A DNA stretch of 16,553 nucleotides, taken from contig CAVDMD010000047.1 in assembly GCA_963609975.1 (NCBI GenBank), positions 1 to 16,553 on the forward strand. The letters are read 5' to 3'. The notes below the pieces were generated by a model. It did not search any database and was not told the DNA's origin. It saw nothing but the letters and a program-made list of their open reading frames with translations. This DNA is from UMGS973 sp963609975. GTDB lineage: Bacteria > Bacillota > Clostridia > Peptostreptococcales > Anaerovoracaceae. Each line of letters opens with the position of its first letter. Position 1 is the stretch's first letter. The position numbers and the translations under genes were made by a program. Positions 5,887 through 14,082 of the stretch are shown piece after piece.

Positions 5887-8800
5887 TCAGAACATACTGA
5901 GCTGGTCTGTTTCGGGCATTCCGTCAAGAACTCCCATTGCTTTGAGGCTTTCGACATTTGTATTTGAAATTCTTGTCCTGTTCTTCAGCTCCTCTATTGT
6001 TTCAAACGGTCTTATCCTGCATTCGTCAGCAAGAGCTCTTGCCGCGGTTTCACCTATTCCCGAAACCGCCATAAACGGCAGCAGCACTCTGCCCTCATGC
6101 TCATAGAACTTGGCGCCGTCCGATACTCCGAAATTAATCGGTTCAAATTCATAGCCCCTGCTGTACATTTCATATGCAACCTCAAGCACAGTCATTTCGT
6201 CTTCTTCTTTTTTGGTCGCATTCTTACCTTTTGCAAGTATATCATCTATCCTTGCAAGTATGGCTCCCGATCCTTTGAGTATAACCTCTGAATTGAAATC
6301 AGCAACCTTGGTGGTGAAATACGCCGCATAAAACGGCACAGGATAGTACACCTTGAACCATGCGATTCTGTATGACATCATAACATAGGCAACCGCATGA
6401 GCTCTCGGGAACATATACTTGATCCTGCGGCATGACTCTATGTACCAGTCCGGCACATTGTTGGCCTTCATAAGCTGTACCCGCTCTTCGGTAACGCCCT
6501 TGCCCTTTCTTACTTTTTCCATGATATTAAAAGCTTCCTTGTTTGGCAGACCTTTTAATATGAGGTAGTTCATAATGTCGTCTCTGGTTGAAATGGCGTC
6601 TTTGATGGTTGTATCTCCGTTTTTGATAAACTCCTGCGCGTTGTTTATCCATACATCGGTACCATGTGAGAAGCCTGAAATTCGTACCAGATCGCCGAAT
6701 CTTGACGGTTTGGTGTCATCGAGCATCTGTCTTGTGAATTTGGTTCCGAATTCAGGTATTCCGAAGCTGCCGTGAACGAACCTGTAATCAGGATCCCTGA
6801 TATCAAGCGCATCGCAGCTTAAGAATATGCTGTTTACTTTTTCGTCCTTGAGCTTTACTTTTAGAGGATCCACCCCTGTCATATCCTGCAGATGCCTTAT
6901 CATTGACGGCACATCGTGTCCGAGTATGTCGAGCTTCAGCAGGTTCTGGTCTATCTTGTGGTAGTCAAAATGTGTTGTAACTATATCTGTGGTCGTATCA
7001 TTGGCCGGGTGCTGCACAGGGCAGAATTCGTAAATCTCATGGTCGTCCGGAACTATTATTATTCCTCCCGGATGCTGGCCTGTCGTCCTCTTGACGCCGG
7101 TGCAGCCGGTGGCAAGTCTTTCGACCTCGAATCTGCTTACGTCTATTTCTCTTTCGTCATAAAATTTCTTAACAAAGCCAAAGGCTGTTTTTTCGGCTAC
7201 GGTACCTACAGTGCCTGCCTTGAAAACGTTTTTTTCACCGAATATATCCCCCACGAATCTGTGAGCCGTTGCCTGATATTCGCCTGCAAAGTTAAGGTCT
7301 ATATCAGGCTCCTTGTCGCCTTCAAATCCAAGGAAGGTTTCAAACGGAATCGTAAATCCCAGCTGATCCATCAGTGTACCGCACTCAGGACACATTTTTT
7401 CGGGCATATCAACCCCGCAGTCGTATTCGGCGTTGTCTCCCCATTCAAGATGTTTGCAATTCGGGCACACATAATGAGGAGGCAGAGGGTTTACCTCTGT
7501 AATTCCCGCCATGGTTGCCGCAAAGGAGGAGCCTACCGAGCCTCGCGAGCCTACAAGATATCCGTCCTCCAGAGATTTGTTTACAAGCATCTGAGCAGAT
7601 ACATACATTACGGCATATCCGTTCCCTATTATCGAGTTGAGTTCTTTGTCAAGTCTTTCCTTTATTTTAGGATCCACATTGTCACCGTAAACCTCGCGCA
7701 GCCTGTCGGCACAGGCTTTGCGCAGGGTTTCCTCCGCCCCGTCTATGTGCGGCGGGAATTTGCCCTTTGGTACAGGCAGTATTCCGTCGTCTATACTGTC
7801 TGCAACGGCATTGGTGTTGGTTATTACAACTTCTTTTGCCCTGTCCGCTCCAAGGTATGAAAACTCCTCAAGCATCTCATCAGTGGTTCTGAAATACAGT
7901 CCCTCGCCGCTTTCGGCGTCTTTGTAGCCCTGTCCCGCAAACAGTATGTTTCTGTATATGGCATCCTCAGGATTTGTATAGTGGGAGTCTGTAGTTGCAC
8001 ACACTTTTTTGCCGAGGCTGTCTGCTATGGCTATAATGCGGCGGTTGACATCCCTTAGTGCCTCATTGTCCGGAAATATTTTTACATCCTCAACCAGATA
8101 TCTGTTGTTTATGAGAGGCTGGATTTCGAGGTAGTCATAAAACTCTGCTATCTTTCTGATTTCATCATCGGATTTGCCCTGCTTGAAACCGCAGTACACC
8201 TCCCCGGCCTCGCAGGCTGCTCCCACGATTATTCCCTCTCTGTATTTTTCAAGTACCGATCTTGGTATTCTCGGTCTTCTGTAAAAATATCTGAGGTGCG
8301 AAAGAGATACAAGTCTGTATATGTTTTTTAATCCCTCCTGCGTCCTTGCAAGAAGAATGATATGATATGTACCCCTTGCCTTGTAGTCTATATTGCCCTC
8401 CTCGTCTATGAGTCCGGTATCATCAAGCAGGTATCCTTCCATTCCGTATATGACTTTGATTTTGTCGCCTGCAGCCGAAGCCGCATCGGGGAACGACTGA
8501 ACAACGCCATGGTCTGTTATGGCTATTGCCGGATGCCCCCATCTGATGGCCTGCTTTACGATTTCCCCTGCATCATTGAGACCGTCCATTGCGCTCATCT
8601 TCGTATGGATATGAAGCTCCACGCGTCTGCCCTCACCTGCGGTATCCTGTCTTTCTCTGATTTCTCCTTTTTGTATATCCTTTGCCCTAACCACAGTGAT
8701 ATTGTCATATGTGTCCCATTCCGCCATGCCTCTGATTCTGACAAAGGTTCCCGGAACCAGATGCTCTGCAAGCTCCGCGGCTTTTTCGTCCGGCACAAAG

Positions 8801-9675
8801 CACTTGACGCACAGTGTGGTTCTTTTGTCTGTGACAAGTATGGTTACAAGCTTGAGACCCTCTCTGATGGTTCTGTCAGAAAGTCTGAACACTATGCCCT
8901 CTATGGTAACCTCGCCGCTTTCCTGTGTGACTTCAGACATAGGCATTGCTTCTGCGTGAATGGGTTTGCCCATGATTCTGTTGCCCTCTGCAACGTCTTT
9001 TTCTCTCGGTTTTCTTCTGAAGCCTCCTCCGTATGATGATTTCTCTGCGGCCGGTTTTTTGGGCTTTGGCGGAGCCTCCGCAGCTTTTCTGGCGGCCTCT
9101 GCCTCTATGCAGCATATATCGTTGACGCTCTCCTCGTATCTTTCCTGATGATTTAGAAACGAAACAGAGCAGCTTATGCCGAAATTGTCCGAAAGCAGCT
9201 GTTCAAACACATGGCCCAGCTCTCTGTTGAGCTGCTCGCACATTGTCTGCCCCACTGCAAATATATTCAGCATATCCTCCGACAGCTCAAATTCATCGGT
9301 AACTATGGTCTTGGTCATGCCGTGGTATTTACCGTTTACTGTGGCTATCATATGCTCTATGAAATGCCTTACGATTTCTTCTTTTGTCTGAATCACATTG
9401 TCATATATGAAATTCAGTCTGACGTCACTGAGTGCAGGCACTTCGTTTCTGACTATGGCTCTGATTTTGAGCACGTCCTCATACGGCATAACAAAATTAG
9501 CCCTTATGTCTATGGCAAGAGTTGCTGTCTCCCTTGACATAACGGCTCTTTCTATTGAAAATCCGTATTCACTTTTGGGGTGTCTGCCCAGCCTTTCCCA
9601 GCTGATGCTGTTTTCAATAAGGTTTTTCATGTTCTGCGCTATCTGCCGAAGAAGCTGTCCGCTTCGGCTCTCCAT
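5887..9675 (-). CDS. polC: DNA polymerase III alpha subunit, PolC type, lacking the exonuclease domain
   Basis: Replicative polymerase of low-GC Gram-positives. Domains in order: PolC N-terminal domain (1-190); Lys/Pro/Ala-rich linker (191-228); OB fold (about 255-335); PHP domain with LHIHT (354-358), ITDH (386-389), GME (411-413) and DSH (563-565); palm with VGSRGSVGSSF (708-718), a zinc finger (Cys737, Cys740, Cys762, Cys765) and catalytic PDIDLNF (Asp791, Asp793); fingers; C-terminal helix-hairpin-helix; and QLSMF at the end, a beta-clamp-binding pentapeptide. Canonical PolC is about 1430-1450 residues, with a DEDD exonuclease starting DVETTGL inserted between the GME segment and the (H)xTLLA segment. 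Here 1262 residues are present and the PHP runs from GME 413 through about 24 residues straight into YHIILLA (437-443), with no DEDD motifs. The ATG at 9675 overlaps the preceding gene by 37 bases; Met16 (9630) is an alternative start, and neither has a strong SD. Confidence 0.96.
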   Translation of the reverse strand: MESRSGQLLRQIAQNMKNLIENSISWERLGRHPKSEYGFSIERAVMSRETATLAIDIRANFVMPYEDVLKIRAIVRNEVPALSDVRLNFIYDNVIQTKEEIVRHFIEHMIATVNGKYHGMTKTIVTDEFELSEDMLNIFAVGQTMCEQLNRELGHVFEQLLSDNFGISCSVSFLNHQERYEESVNDICCIEAEAARKAAEAPPKPKKPAAEKSSYGGGFRRKPREKDVAEGNRIMGKPIHAEAMPMSEVTQESGEVTIEGIVFRLSDRTIREGLKLVTILVTDKRTTLCVKCFVPDEKAAELAEHLVPGTFVRIRGMAEWDTYDNITVVRAKDIQKGEIRERQDTAGEGRRVELHIHTKMSAMDGLNDAGEIVKQAIRWGHPAIAITDHGVVQSFPDAASAAGDKIKVIYGMEGYLLDDTGLIDEEGNIDYKARGTYHIILLARTQEGLKNIYRLVSLSHLRYFYRRPRIPRSVLEKYREGIIVGAACEAGEVYCGFKQGKSDDEIRKIAEFYDYLEIQPLINNRYLVEDVKIFPDNEALRDVNRRIIAIADSLGKKVCATTDSHYTNPEDAIYRNILFAGQGYKDAESGEGLYFRTTDEMLEEFSYLGADRAKEVVITNTNAVADSIDDGILPVPKGKFPPHIDGAEETLRKACADRLREVYGDNVDPKIKERLDKELNSIIGNGYAVMYVSAQMLVNKSLEDGYLVGSRGSVGSSFAATMAGITEVNPLPPHYVCPNCKHLEWGDNAEYDCGVDMPEKMCPECGTLMDQLGFTIPFETFLGFEGDKEPDIDLNFAGEYQATAHRFVGDIFGEKNVFKAGTVGTVAEKTAFGFVKKFYDEREIDVSRFEVERLATGCTGVKRTTGQHPGGIIIVPDDHEIYEFCPVQHPANDTTTDIVTTHFDYHKIDQNLLKLDILGHDVPSMIRHLQDMTGVDPLKVKLKDEKVNSIFLSCDALDIRDPDYRFVHGSFGIPEFGTKFTRQMLDDTKPSRFGDLVRISGFSHGTDVWINNAQEFIKNGDTTIKDAISTRDDIMNYLILKGLPNKEAFNIMEKVRKGKGVTEERVQLMKANNVPDWYIESCRRIKYMFPRAHAVAYVMMSYRIAWFKVYYPVPFYAAYFTTKVADFNSEVILKGSGAILARIDDILAKGKNATKKEEDEMTVLEVAYEMYSRGYEFEPINFGVSDGAKFYEHEGRVLLPFMAVSGIGETAARALADECRIRPFETIEELKNRTRISNTNVESLKAMGVLDGMPETDQLSMF

Positions 9676-10067
9676 TCAAGTTCTTTCGGGTCGTCCGTAT
9701 CGTCTAAAACTATTCCATGCACTCTCTTGTCATGGGTGTTTGCAGCAACAGTTACAAATGTGGTATATCCGGTTGCTCTGATTTCGCCTGTTTCCTCTGA
9801 GATAAGATCCACATGAATTGTAATGCTTGTCCTGCCGCACCTTACCAGCGTGCTGCAGTAGCTGATTATCTCACCGGGTTCAACCGATTTGTTGAACTCG
9901 AATTTATGGCAGTTTTTGAACAGCAGCCCGTGCCTGTCGCCTGTTTCTGCCGCCGCCGCTATAAATGAGGCTTCAACCATCCACTCTATGCCTCTGCCTG
10001 CATACAGATTTTTGTGATGATTCAGGTCGTCCATTTTTATCATATGTGATGCTCTATAGGTTTTCAT
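9639..10067 (-). CDS. Hotdog-fold acyl-CoA thioesterase-like protein
   Basis: A 142-residue protein resembling short acyl-CoA thioesterases of the hotdog fold. The hallmark is the Asn-(x)n-Gly...central helix with an acidic residue: NLYAGRGIEWMVEASFIAAA, with Asn20, Gly24, the catalytic-type Glu32 and a hydrophobic helix; a beta-sheet region GEIISYCSTLVRCGRTSITI follows at about 65-84. Such enzymes hydrolyse acyl-CoA or acyl-ACP thioesters; the substrate cannot be told from sequence, and a binding-only role is possible. The ATG overlaps the end of ispG by 14 bases, with AGGATGG in the ispG tail as SD, and the gene's end overlaps the start of polC by 37 bases. It is therefore locked into the pyrH-polC operon, although thioesterases are not usual members of that cluster. 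Confidence 0.75.
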   Translation of the reverse strand: MKTYRASHMIKMDDLNHHKNLYAGRGIEWMVEASFIAAAAETGDRHGLLFKNCHKFEFNKSVEPGEIISYCSTLVRCGRTSITIHVDLISEETGEIRATGYTTFVTVAANTHDKRVHGIVLDDTDDPKELEWRAEADSFFGR

Positions 10068-11121
10068 AGTTCATAACCATCCTTGCTGTTTCTTCTGTTA
10101 TTTCGTTTTCTTTGACTTTTTTGATTATTTCTCCTCTGCAGAATATAAGGGCTTCTCCTCTGCCGCAGGCAACTCCGATATCTGCCTCTCTTGCCTCTCC
10201 GGGGCCGTTTACGGCGCATCCCATAACCGCCACTTTGAGTTTTTTGCCTCCTGCTCTGGTTTTTTCAAGCGCCGAAAGCCTTGTCTCTATTTCGGAAGCG
10301 ATTTTTTCGAGGTCAACCTCTGTCCTGCCGCAGGTCGGACAGGATACGATTTCGATTGCGCCCTCTCTCAAATCAAGTGCCTTGAGGATTTCTTTTGCTG
10401 CGGCAACCTCCCGCACCGGGTCTGCCGTAAGTGATACTCTCATGGTGTTGCCTATGCCGTCAAGCAGCAGAGAGCCTATGCCTATCGAGGATTTGATGAT
10501 TCCGCTGCTGACCGTACCTGCCTCTGTCACACCTATATGCAGGGGATAGCAGGATTTCCTGTCTGCAATGCGGCAGGCTTCGTTGTTCATCCTGACATCT
10601 GAGGCCTTGAGTGAGAGAACAATATCATTAAATCCGAAGCGCTCCAGAATTTCGGCGTTTCTGATTGCGCTCTCCGCAAGGCCTGCGGCGCATACTCCGC
10701 CGTATTTTGCAAGTATTTCTTTTTCGAGAGATCCCGAATTGACTCCCACTCTGATAGGGATTCCGGCTTTGGAGCAGGCGCTTACCACCTGTCTTACTCT
10801 GTCAGTATCGCCTATGTTGCCCGGATTGATTCTTATCTTGTCTGCTCCCGCGTTTACGGCTGCAAGGGCAAGGGTGTAATCAAAATGTATATCCGCAACC
10901 AGGGGTGCGTCGATTTTTTTTCTTATCTCTGCAAAGCCCTCCGCCGCTTCCTTCGTATTAACCGTAATCCGTATTATATCGCAGCCTGCATCCATAAGAC
11001 GGCGGCACTGCGCTATTGTCGCCTTGGCGTCTGCGGTTCTGGTATTTGTCATCGACTGTATTGAAACAGGCGCATCTCCGCCTATTTCAATGCCTCCGCA
11101 GTTTACTTTTGTTTTCATCAT
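10054..11121 (-). CDS. ispG: 4-hydroxy-3-methylbut-2-en-1-yl diphosphate synthase (IspG/GcpE)
   Basis: Penultimate enzyme of the MEP isoprenoid pathway; it reductively opens methylerythritol cyclodiphosphate to HMBPP. The 355-residue length fits the short bacterial form. The TIM-barrel part carries PVSIQSMTNT (18-27), VADIHFDY (75-82) and KIRINPGNIG (95-104). The C-terminal part carries the [4Fe-4S] ligands: SCPTCGR with Cys261 and Cys264, and MGCAVNGPGEA with Cys302 and Glu309. The enzyme needs flavodoxin or ferredoxin as electron donor. The first of two tandem ATGs overlaps the rseP stop as ATGA and has AAGGA seven bases upstream; the second ATG would shorten the protein by one residue. Dxr, two genes upstream, catalyses the first committed step of the same pathway. 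Confidence 0.97.
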   Translation of the reverse strand: MMKTKVNCGGIEIGGDAPVSIQSMTNTRTADAKATIAQCRRLMDAGCDIIRITVNTKEAAEGFAEIRKKIDAPLVADIHFDYTLALAAVNAGADKIRINPGNIGDTDRVRQVVSACSKAGIPIRVGVNSGSLEKEILAKYGGVCAAGLAESAIRNAEILERFGFNDIVLSLKASDVRMNNEACRIADRKSCYPLHIGVTEAGTVSSGIIKSSIGIGSLLLDGIGNTMRVSLTADPVREVAAAKEILKALDLREGAIEIVSCPTCGRTEVDLEKIASEIETRLSALEKTRAGGKKLKVAVMGCAVNGPGEAREADIGVACGRGEALIFCRGEIIKKVKENEITEETARMVMNYENL

Positions 11122-12119
11122 GATATTATCCTTCCTATGTCGTTAAAGGTCACATATATCATCAGCGCAAACAGCAGTATCAGCCCCGCAAAATGGAATT
11201 TGCCCTCCATCTCGTCCGTAACACGCTTGCCGGTTATTTTTCTTATCACCAGAAACAGCACTCTGCCTCCGTCAAGAGCAGGAAACGGCAGCAGGTTCAT
11301 TATTGCAAGGTTCAGTGATATAAGAGCCGTCAGATAGGCAACATAAAGGAAGCCCATTTTGGAGGTTTCGTTTACAATGGTTACAATGCCCACAGGTCCC
11401 GAAAGCTCCTTGACCGCCACATCTCCCGTAAACAGCTGCCCTATGATTTTAACCATGGTCACTCCCATGGACCATGTGCCCTTGGCTCCGTTTACAACCG
11501 CCTTGACAGGGCTGTGAACAGCCTGCGTGGTTATTCCCAGCTTGTTGCGTTTTTCCTGCTTATCATAGTATACGGCCACAGGTATATCCTCTGTGACTCC
11601 GTTTCGGTCTATCGTAAGTGTTATTTCTTCGTTTTTTGTTTCGGTAATCGCTGTTATTATCTGGTTCCAGTCCTTAACAGGCACATTGTCTACCGCCACT
11701 ATGGTGTCGCCGGGTTTAATTCCCGCAGCCTCTGCAGGCATATCCTCTGTAACGCTGCCTATGGTGGTGGTGGCGCTGCCTGATACCAGCGCAATTATTA
11801 TCATTATAATCAGCGCGAGGACTGCATTCATCGTCGCTCCCGCAACGAAAACGAAGAATTTCTGCCAGCCGGTTTTTTTGTTCAGCGCACGCTCATCATC
11901 TGAATCCTCGTCCTCTCCCTCCATTGCGCAGTAGCCGCCTACCGGTATTATGCGCAGCGCATAGAGGGTTTCTCTGCCCTGTTTTTTGAATATTGCAGGT
12001 CCCATGCCCAAGGCAAATTCGTTCACCTTGACATTGCAGAGCTTTGCCGCTATGAAATGTCCGAACTCGTGGACAAATATAAGCAGCAGAAATATTACTA
12101 TTGCATAAATTACTGTCAT
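11118..12119 (-). CDS. rseP: RIP metalloprotease RseP (site-2 protease family)
   Basis: Intramembrane zinc metalloprotease that cuts membrane-anchored anti-sigma factors, remnant signal peptides and related substrates. At 333 residues it is at the short end for Bacillota, with one PDZ domain. The first membrane helix contains the HEFGH zinc site (17-21, HExxH). A second membrane segment follows at about 88-113, the PDZ domain at about 117-200 includes AAGIKPGDTIVAVD, a third segment lies at about 256-278 with NLLPFPALDGGR (275-286), whose Asp283 is the third zinc ligand, and a last helix sits at about 308-325. The gene starts three bases after dxr with GGGG as a modest SD. The dxr-rseP-ispG order is widespread in clostridia. 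Confidence 0.96.
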   Translation of the reverse strand: MTVIYAIVIFLLLIFVHEFGHFIAAKLCNVKVNEFALGMGPAIFKKQGRETLYALRIIPVGGYCAMEGEDEDSDDERALNKKTGWQKFFVFVAGATMNAVLALIIMIIIALVSGSATTTIGSVTEDMPAEAAGIKPGDTIVAVDNVPVKDWNQIITAITETKNEEITLTIDRNGVTEDIPVAVYYDKQEKRNKLGITTQAVHSPVKAVVNGAKGTWSMGVTMVKIIGQLFTGDVAVKELSGPVGIVTIVNETSKMGFLYVAYLTALISLNLAIMNLLPFPALDGGRVLFLVIRKITGKRVTDEMEGKFHFAGLILLFALMIYVTFNDIGRIIS

Positions 12120-12122
12120 CTG

Positions 12123-13265
12123 TTACCCCTGTAAAATATTTATTACGGCATTTCTTGCCGCTCTGTCAGTCTCTAATATGCCTTCTAAATCTATATTATA
12201 CTCAGGATTGTGACGATTAAGCACTTCCTCAAGTGTATTTTGTATGTCCGTAAATTTAATTCTGTTTTGCAAAAACAGGCTGACCAGAACCTCATTGGCG
12301 CCGTTTAGCACAACAGGATAGCTGCCTCCCGCCCTGAGCGCATCATAGGCAAAGCCGATGCATCTGAACACTTCAGTATCCGGCTTTTCGAATGTAAGCT
12401 GCCCGACCTCAAACAGGTCGAGGTGCGGGAAATCGTATTCCATTCTGTCAGGATACGAAAACGCATAGCCTATGGGCACTCTCATATCGGGAAGTCCCAG
12501 CTGCGCCATAACCGAGGTGTCTTCAAACTCAACCATGGAGTGGACTATGCTCTGAGGATGCACCAGCACCTGTATCTGCTCCGGTGAAACGTCAAAAAGC
12601 CATCTTGCCTCAATCACCTCAAAGCCCTTGTTCATCATTGTGGCAGAGTCAATTGTAATCTTGCTGCCCATATTCCATCTGGGGTGTCTGAGAGCCTGCT
12701 GCAGCGTGACGTTTGCAAGCTGCTCTGCAGTATATCCTCTGAACGGCCCTCCTGATGCCGTCAGCAGTATACGCTTGATTCTGCTGCCCGCATCGCCCTG
12801 GAGGCACTGAAATATGGCGCTGTGCTCACTGTCAACAGGCAGTATTTTAACGCCCCGCTCTGATGCCTCAGACATTATAAGCTGCCCGCCTGTCACAAGG
12901 GTTTCCTTGTTGGCAAGGGCTATATCCCTGCCTGCTCTGATTGCGTGATATGTAGGTACAAGACCTGATATGCCAAGGAGTGAATTTAACACCATGTCGC
13001 AGTCGCAGCAGGCCGCCGCTGTAAGGCCGTCAGTGCCCCACATTATTTCTGTATCCGGAAATTCCTCTGCAAGTCTGTCTCTGTCTTCTTTGCTGCCTGT
13101 CACTGCAATCTCAGGCGAGAATACTGCAATCTGCTCTCTGAGTTTATCTGTGCTGCTGCAGCAGGTAAGTGCTGAAACCTTAAATTTATCGGGGTTTCTC
13201 TCAATTATATCAAGAGCCTGTGTTCCTATGGAGCCTGTAGAGCCCAGCATCGCTATTTTTTTCAT
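12123..13265 (-). CDS. dxr: 1-deoxy-D-xylulose-5-phosphate reductoisomerase
   Basis: First committed step of the MEP pathway: NADPH-dependent rearrangement and reduction of DXP to methylerythritol phosphate; target of fosmidomycin. Visible motifs are the Rossmann GSTGSIG (8-14), LANKET (118-123), PVDSEHSA (143-150; metal ligands Asp145 and Glu147), the active-site stretch WNMGSKITIDSATMMNKG (197-214) and Glu219. The length is 380 residues from the ATG at 13265, which is the right start because the nucleotide-binding motif begins at once; a longer frame to 13289 would read back into the cdsA tail and add eight residues that fit nothing. AGGTG in the cdsA tail serves as SD, and only four bases separate the two genes. 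Confidence 0.97.
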   Translation of the reverse strand: MKKIAMLGSTGSIGTQALDIIERNPDKFKVSALTCCSSTDKLREQIAVFSPEIAVTGSKEDRDRLAEEFPDTEIMWGTDGLTAAACCDCDMVLNSLLGISGLVPTYHAIRAGRDIALANKETLVTGGQLIMSEASERGVKILPVDSEHSAIFQCLQGDAGSRIKRILLTASGGPFRGYTAEQLANVTLQQALRHPRWNMGSKITIDSATMMNKGFEVIEARWLFDVSPEQIQVLVHPQSIVHSMVEFEDTSVMAQLGLPDMRVPIGYAFSYPDRMEYDFPHLDLFEVGQLTFEKPDTEVFRCIGFAYDALRAGGSYPVVLNGANEVLVSLFLQNRIKFTDIQNTLEEVLNRHNPEYNIDLEGILETDRAARNAVINILQG

Positions 13266-13269
13266 CTGT

Positions 13270-14082
13270 CTACACCTGCAATATAACAAGGATTATGTAA
13301 TAATAGACCATGGGGCCTGTAAAAAGCACACTGTCAAATCTGTCCATGATACCGCCATGTCCCGGTATCAGGTTGCCGTAGTCTTTGATGCCCATTTTTC
13401 TTTTGAATATAGACGCGGTCAGATCTCCAAACTGTGAGATTGCTCCGCCTAAGATGCCGATTATGATGCAGTGAAGCATCAGCTCCTTTGCAAATATCAG
13501 GCTGAATACAAGGCAGAGGACCACGCTTCCGAGCATACCGCCGACAGAGCCTTCTATGCTTTTTTTGGGGCTTATCCTGGGGCAGAGCTTGTGTCTGCCC
13601 AAGGTTACGCCAGCAAAGTACGCGAATATATCGGTACCGAAGGCTGTGATAAATACAAGCCATACAAGTATTCCGTAATCTTCAAGCTGATCTATCATTG
13701 TGATGTGAAATGAGAAGAACACCACATAAAAAAGTCCCGTCAGTGTGACCAGTCCGTCCTCAAGCTTCCTCTCCTCAATCTTGAACAGATAAAGAAGCGA
13801 GGCTGTGACGCAGGCAAAAAACCACACCATAAACCAGTGGTAATCAAGGTCAGCTCCGAGATGACCGTCGCACGCCACAAGGTTTATAGCATACAAAAGC
13901 ACCGCACCCCCGATGCCTATGGGAAGGCTCGGATGTATGTCCATTGCCCGAAAGCCTCTGTAAAATTCATAAATCGCCATTATTCCTATTGCCAGGCAGC
14001 AGACCCACAGGATCCACCCGCCAAAATATATTACCAGAAGCAGAGGCAGCATTGCCAGCCCTGCAAGTATTCTTGTTTTCAT
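13270..14082 (-). CDS. cdsA: Phosphatidate cytidylyltransferase (CDP-diacylglycerol synthase)
   Basis: Integral membrane enzyme that makes CDP-diacylglycerol from phosphatidic acid and CTP, the branch point for phosphatidylglycerol, phosphatidylserine and cardiolipin. The 270 residues include about seven or eight hydrophobic helices. The family signature lies near the C-terminus at 224-250, S-x2-KR-x2-x-KD-x3-x-PGHGG-x2-DR-x-D, with IPGHGGIMDRFD clearly visible, and Asp250 and the preceding residues are expected metal ligands. The conserved SPKKSIEGSVGG (171-182) is also present. The ATG follows the uppS TAG stop with no base between, and GGAGGGAG lies just upstream inside uppS, so translation is tightly coupled. 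Confidence 0.97.
   Translation of the reverse strand: MKTRILAGLAMLPLLLVIYFGGWILWVCCLAIGIMAIYEFYRGFRAMDIHPSLPIGIGGAVLLYAINLVACDGHLGADLDYHWFMVWFFACVTASLLYLFKIEERKLEDGLVTLTGLFYVVFFSFHITMIDQLEDYGILVWLVFITAFGTDIFAYFAGVTLGRHKLCPRISPKKSIEGSVGGMLGSVVLCLVFSLIFAKELMLHCIIIGILGGAISQFGDLTASIFKRKMGIKDYGNLIPGHGGIMDRFDSVLFTGPMVYYYIILVILQV

Noticed and set aside
5730..5957. A 75-codon minus-strand open frame over the end of polC
   Set aside because: Two fifths of it lie inside polC in another frame, it has no SD and no recognisable family, and its composition looks like a frame-shifted reading.
6916..7860. A long plus-strand open frame (314 codons) opposite polC, and similar ones at 3699-4337 and 8362-9036
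   Set aside because: They are antisense to well-conserved genes, resemble no family, are rich in Cys and Tyr as expected of antisense readings, and lack ribosome-binding sites.
13266..13289. An 8-codon N-terminal extension of dxr overlapping cdsA
   Set aside because: The conserved Rossmann motif starts right after the ATG at 13265, and the extra residues match nothing in the family.
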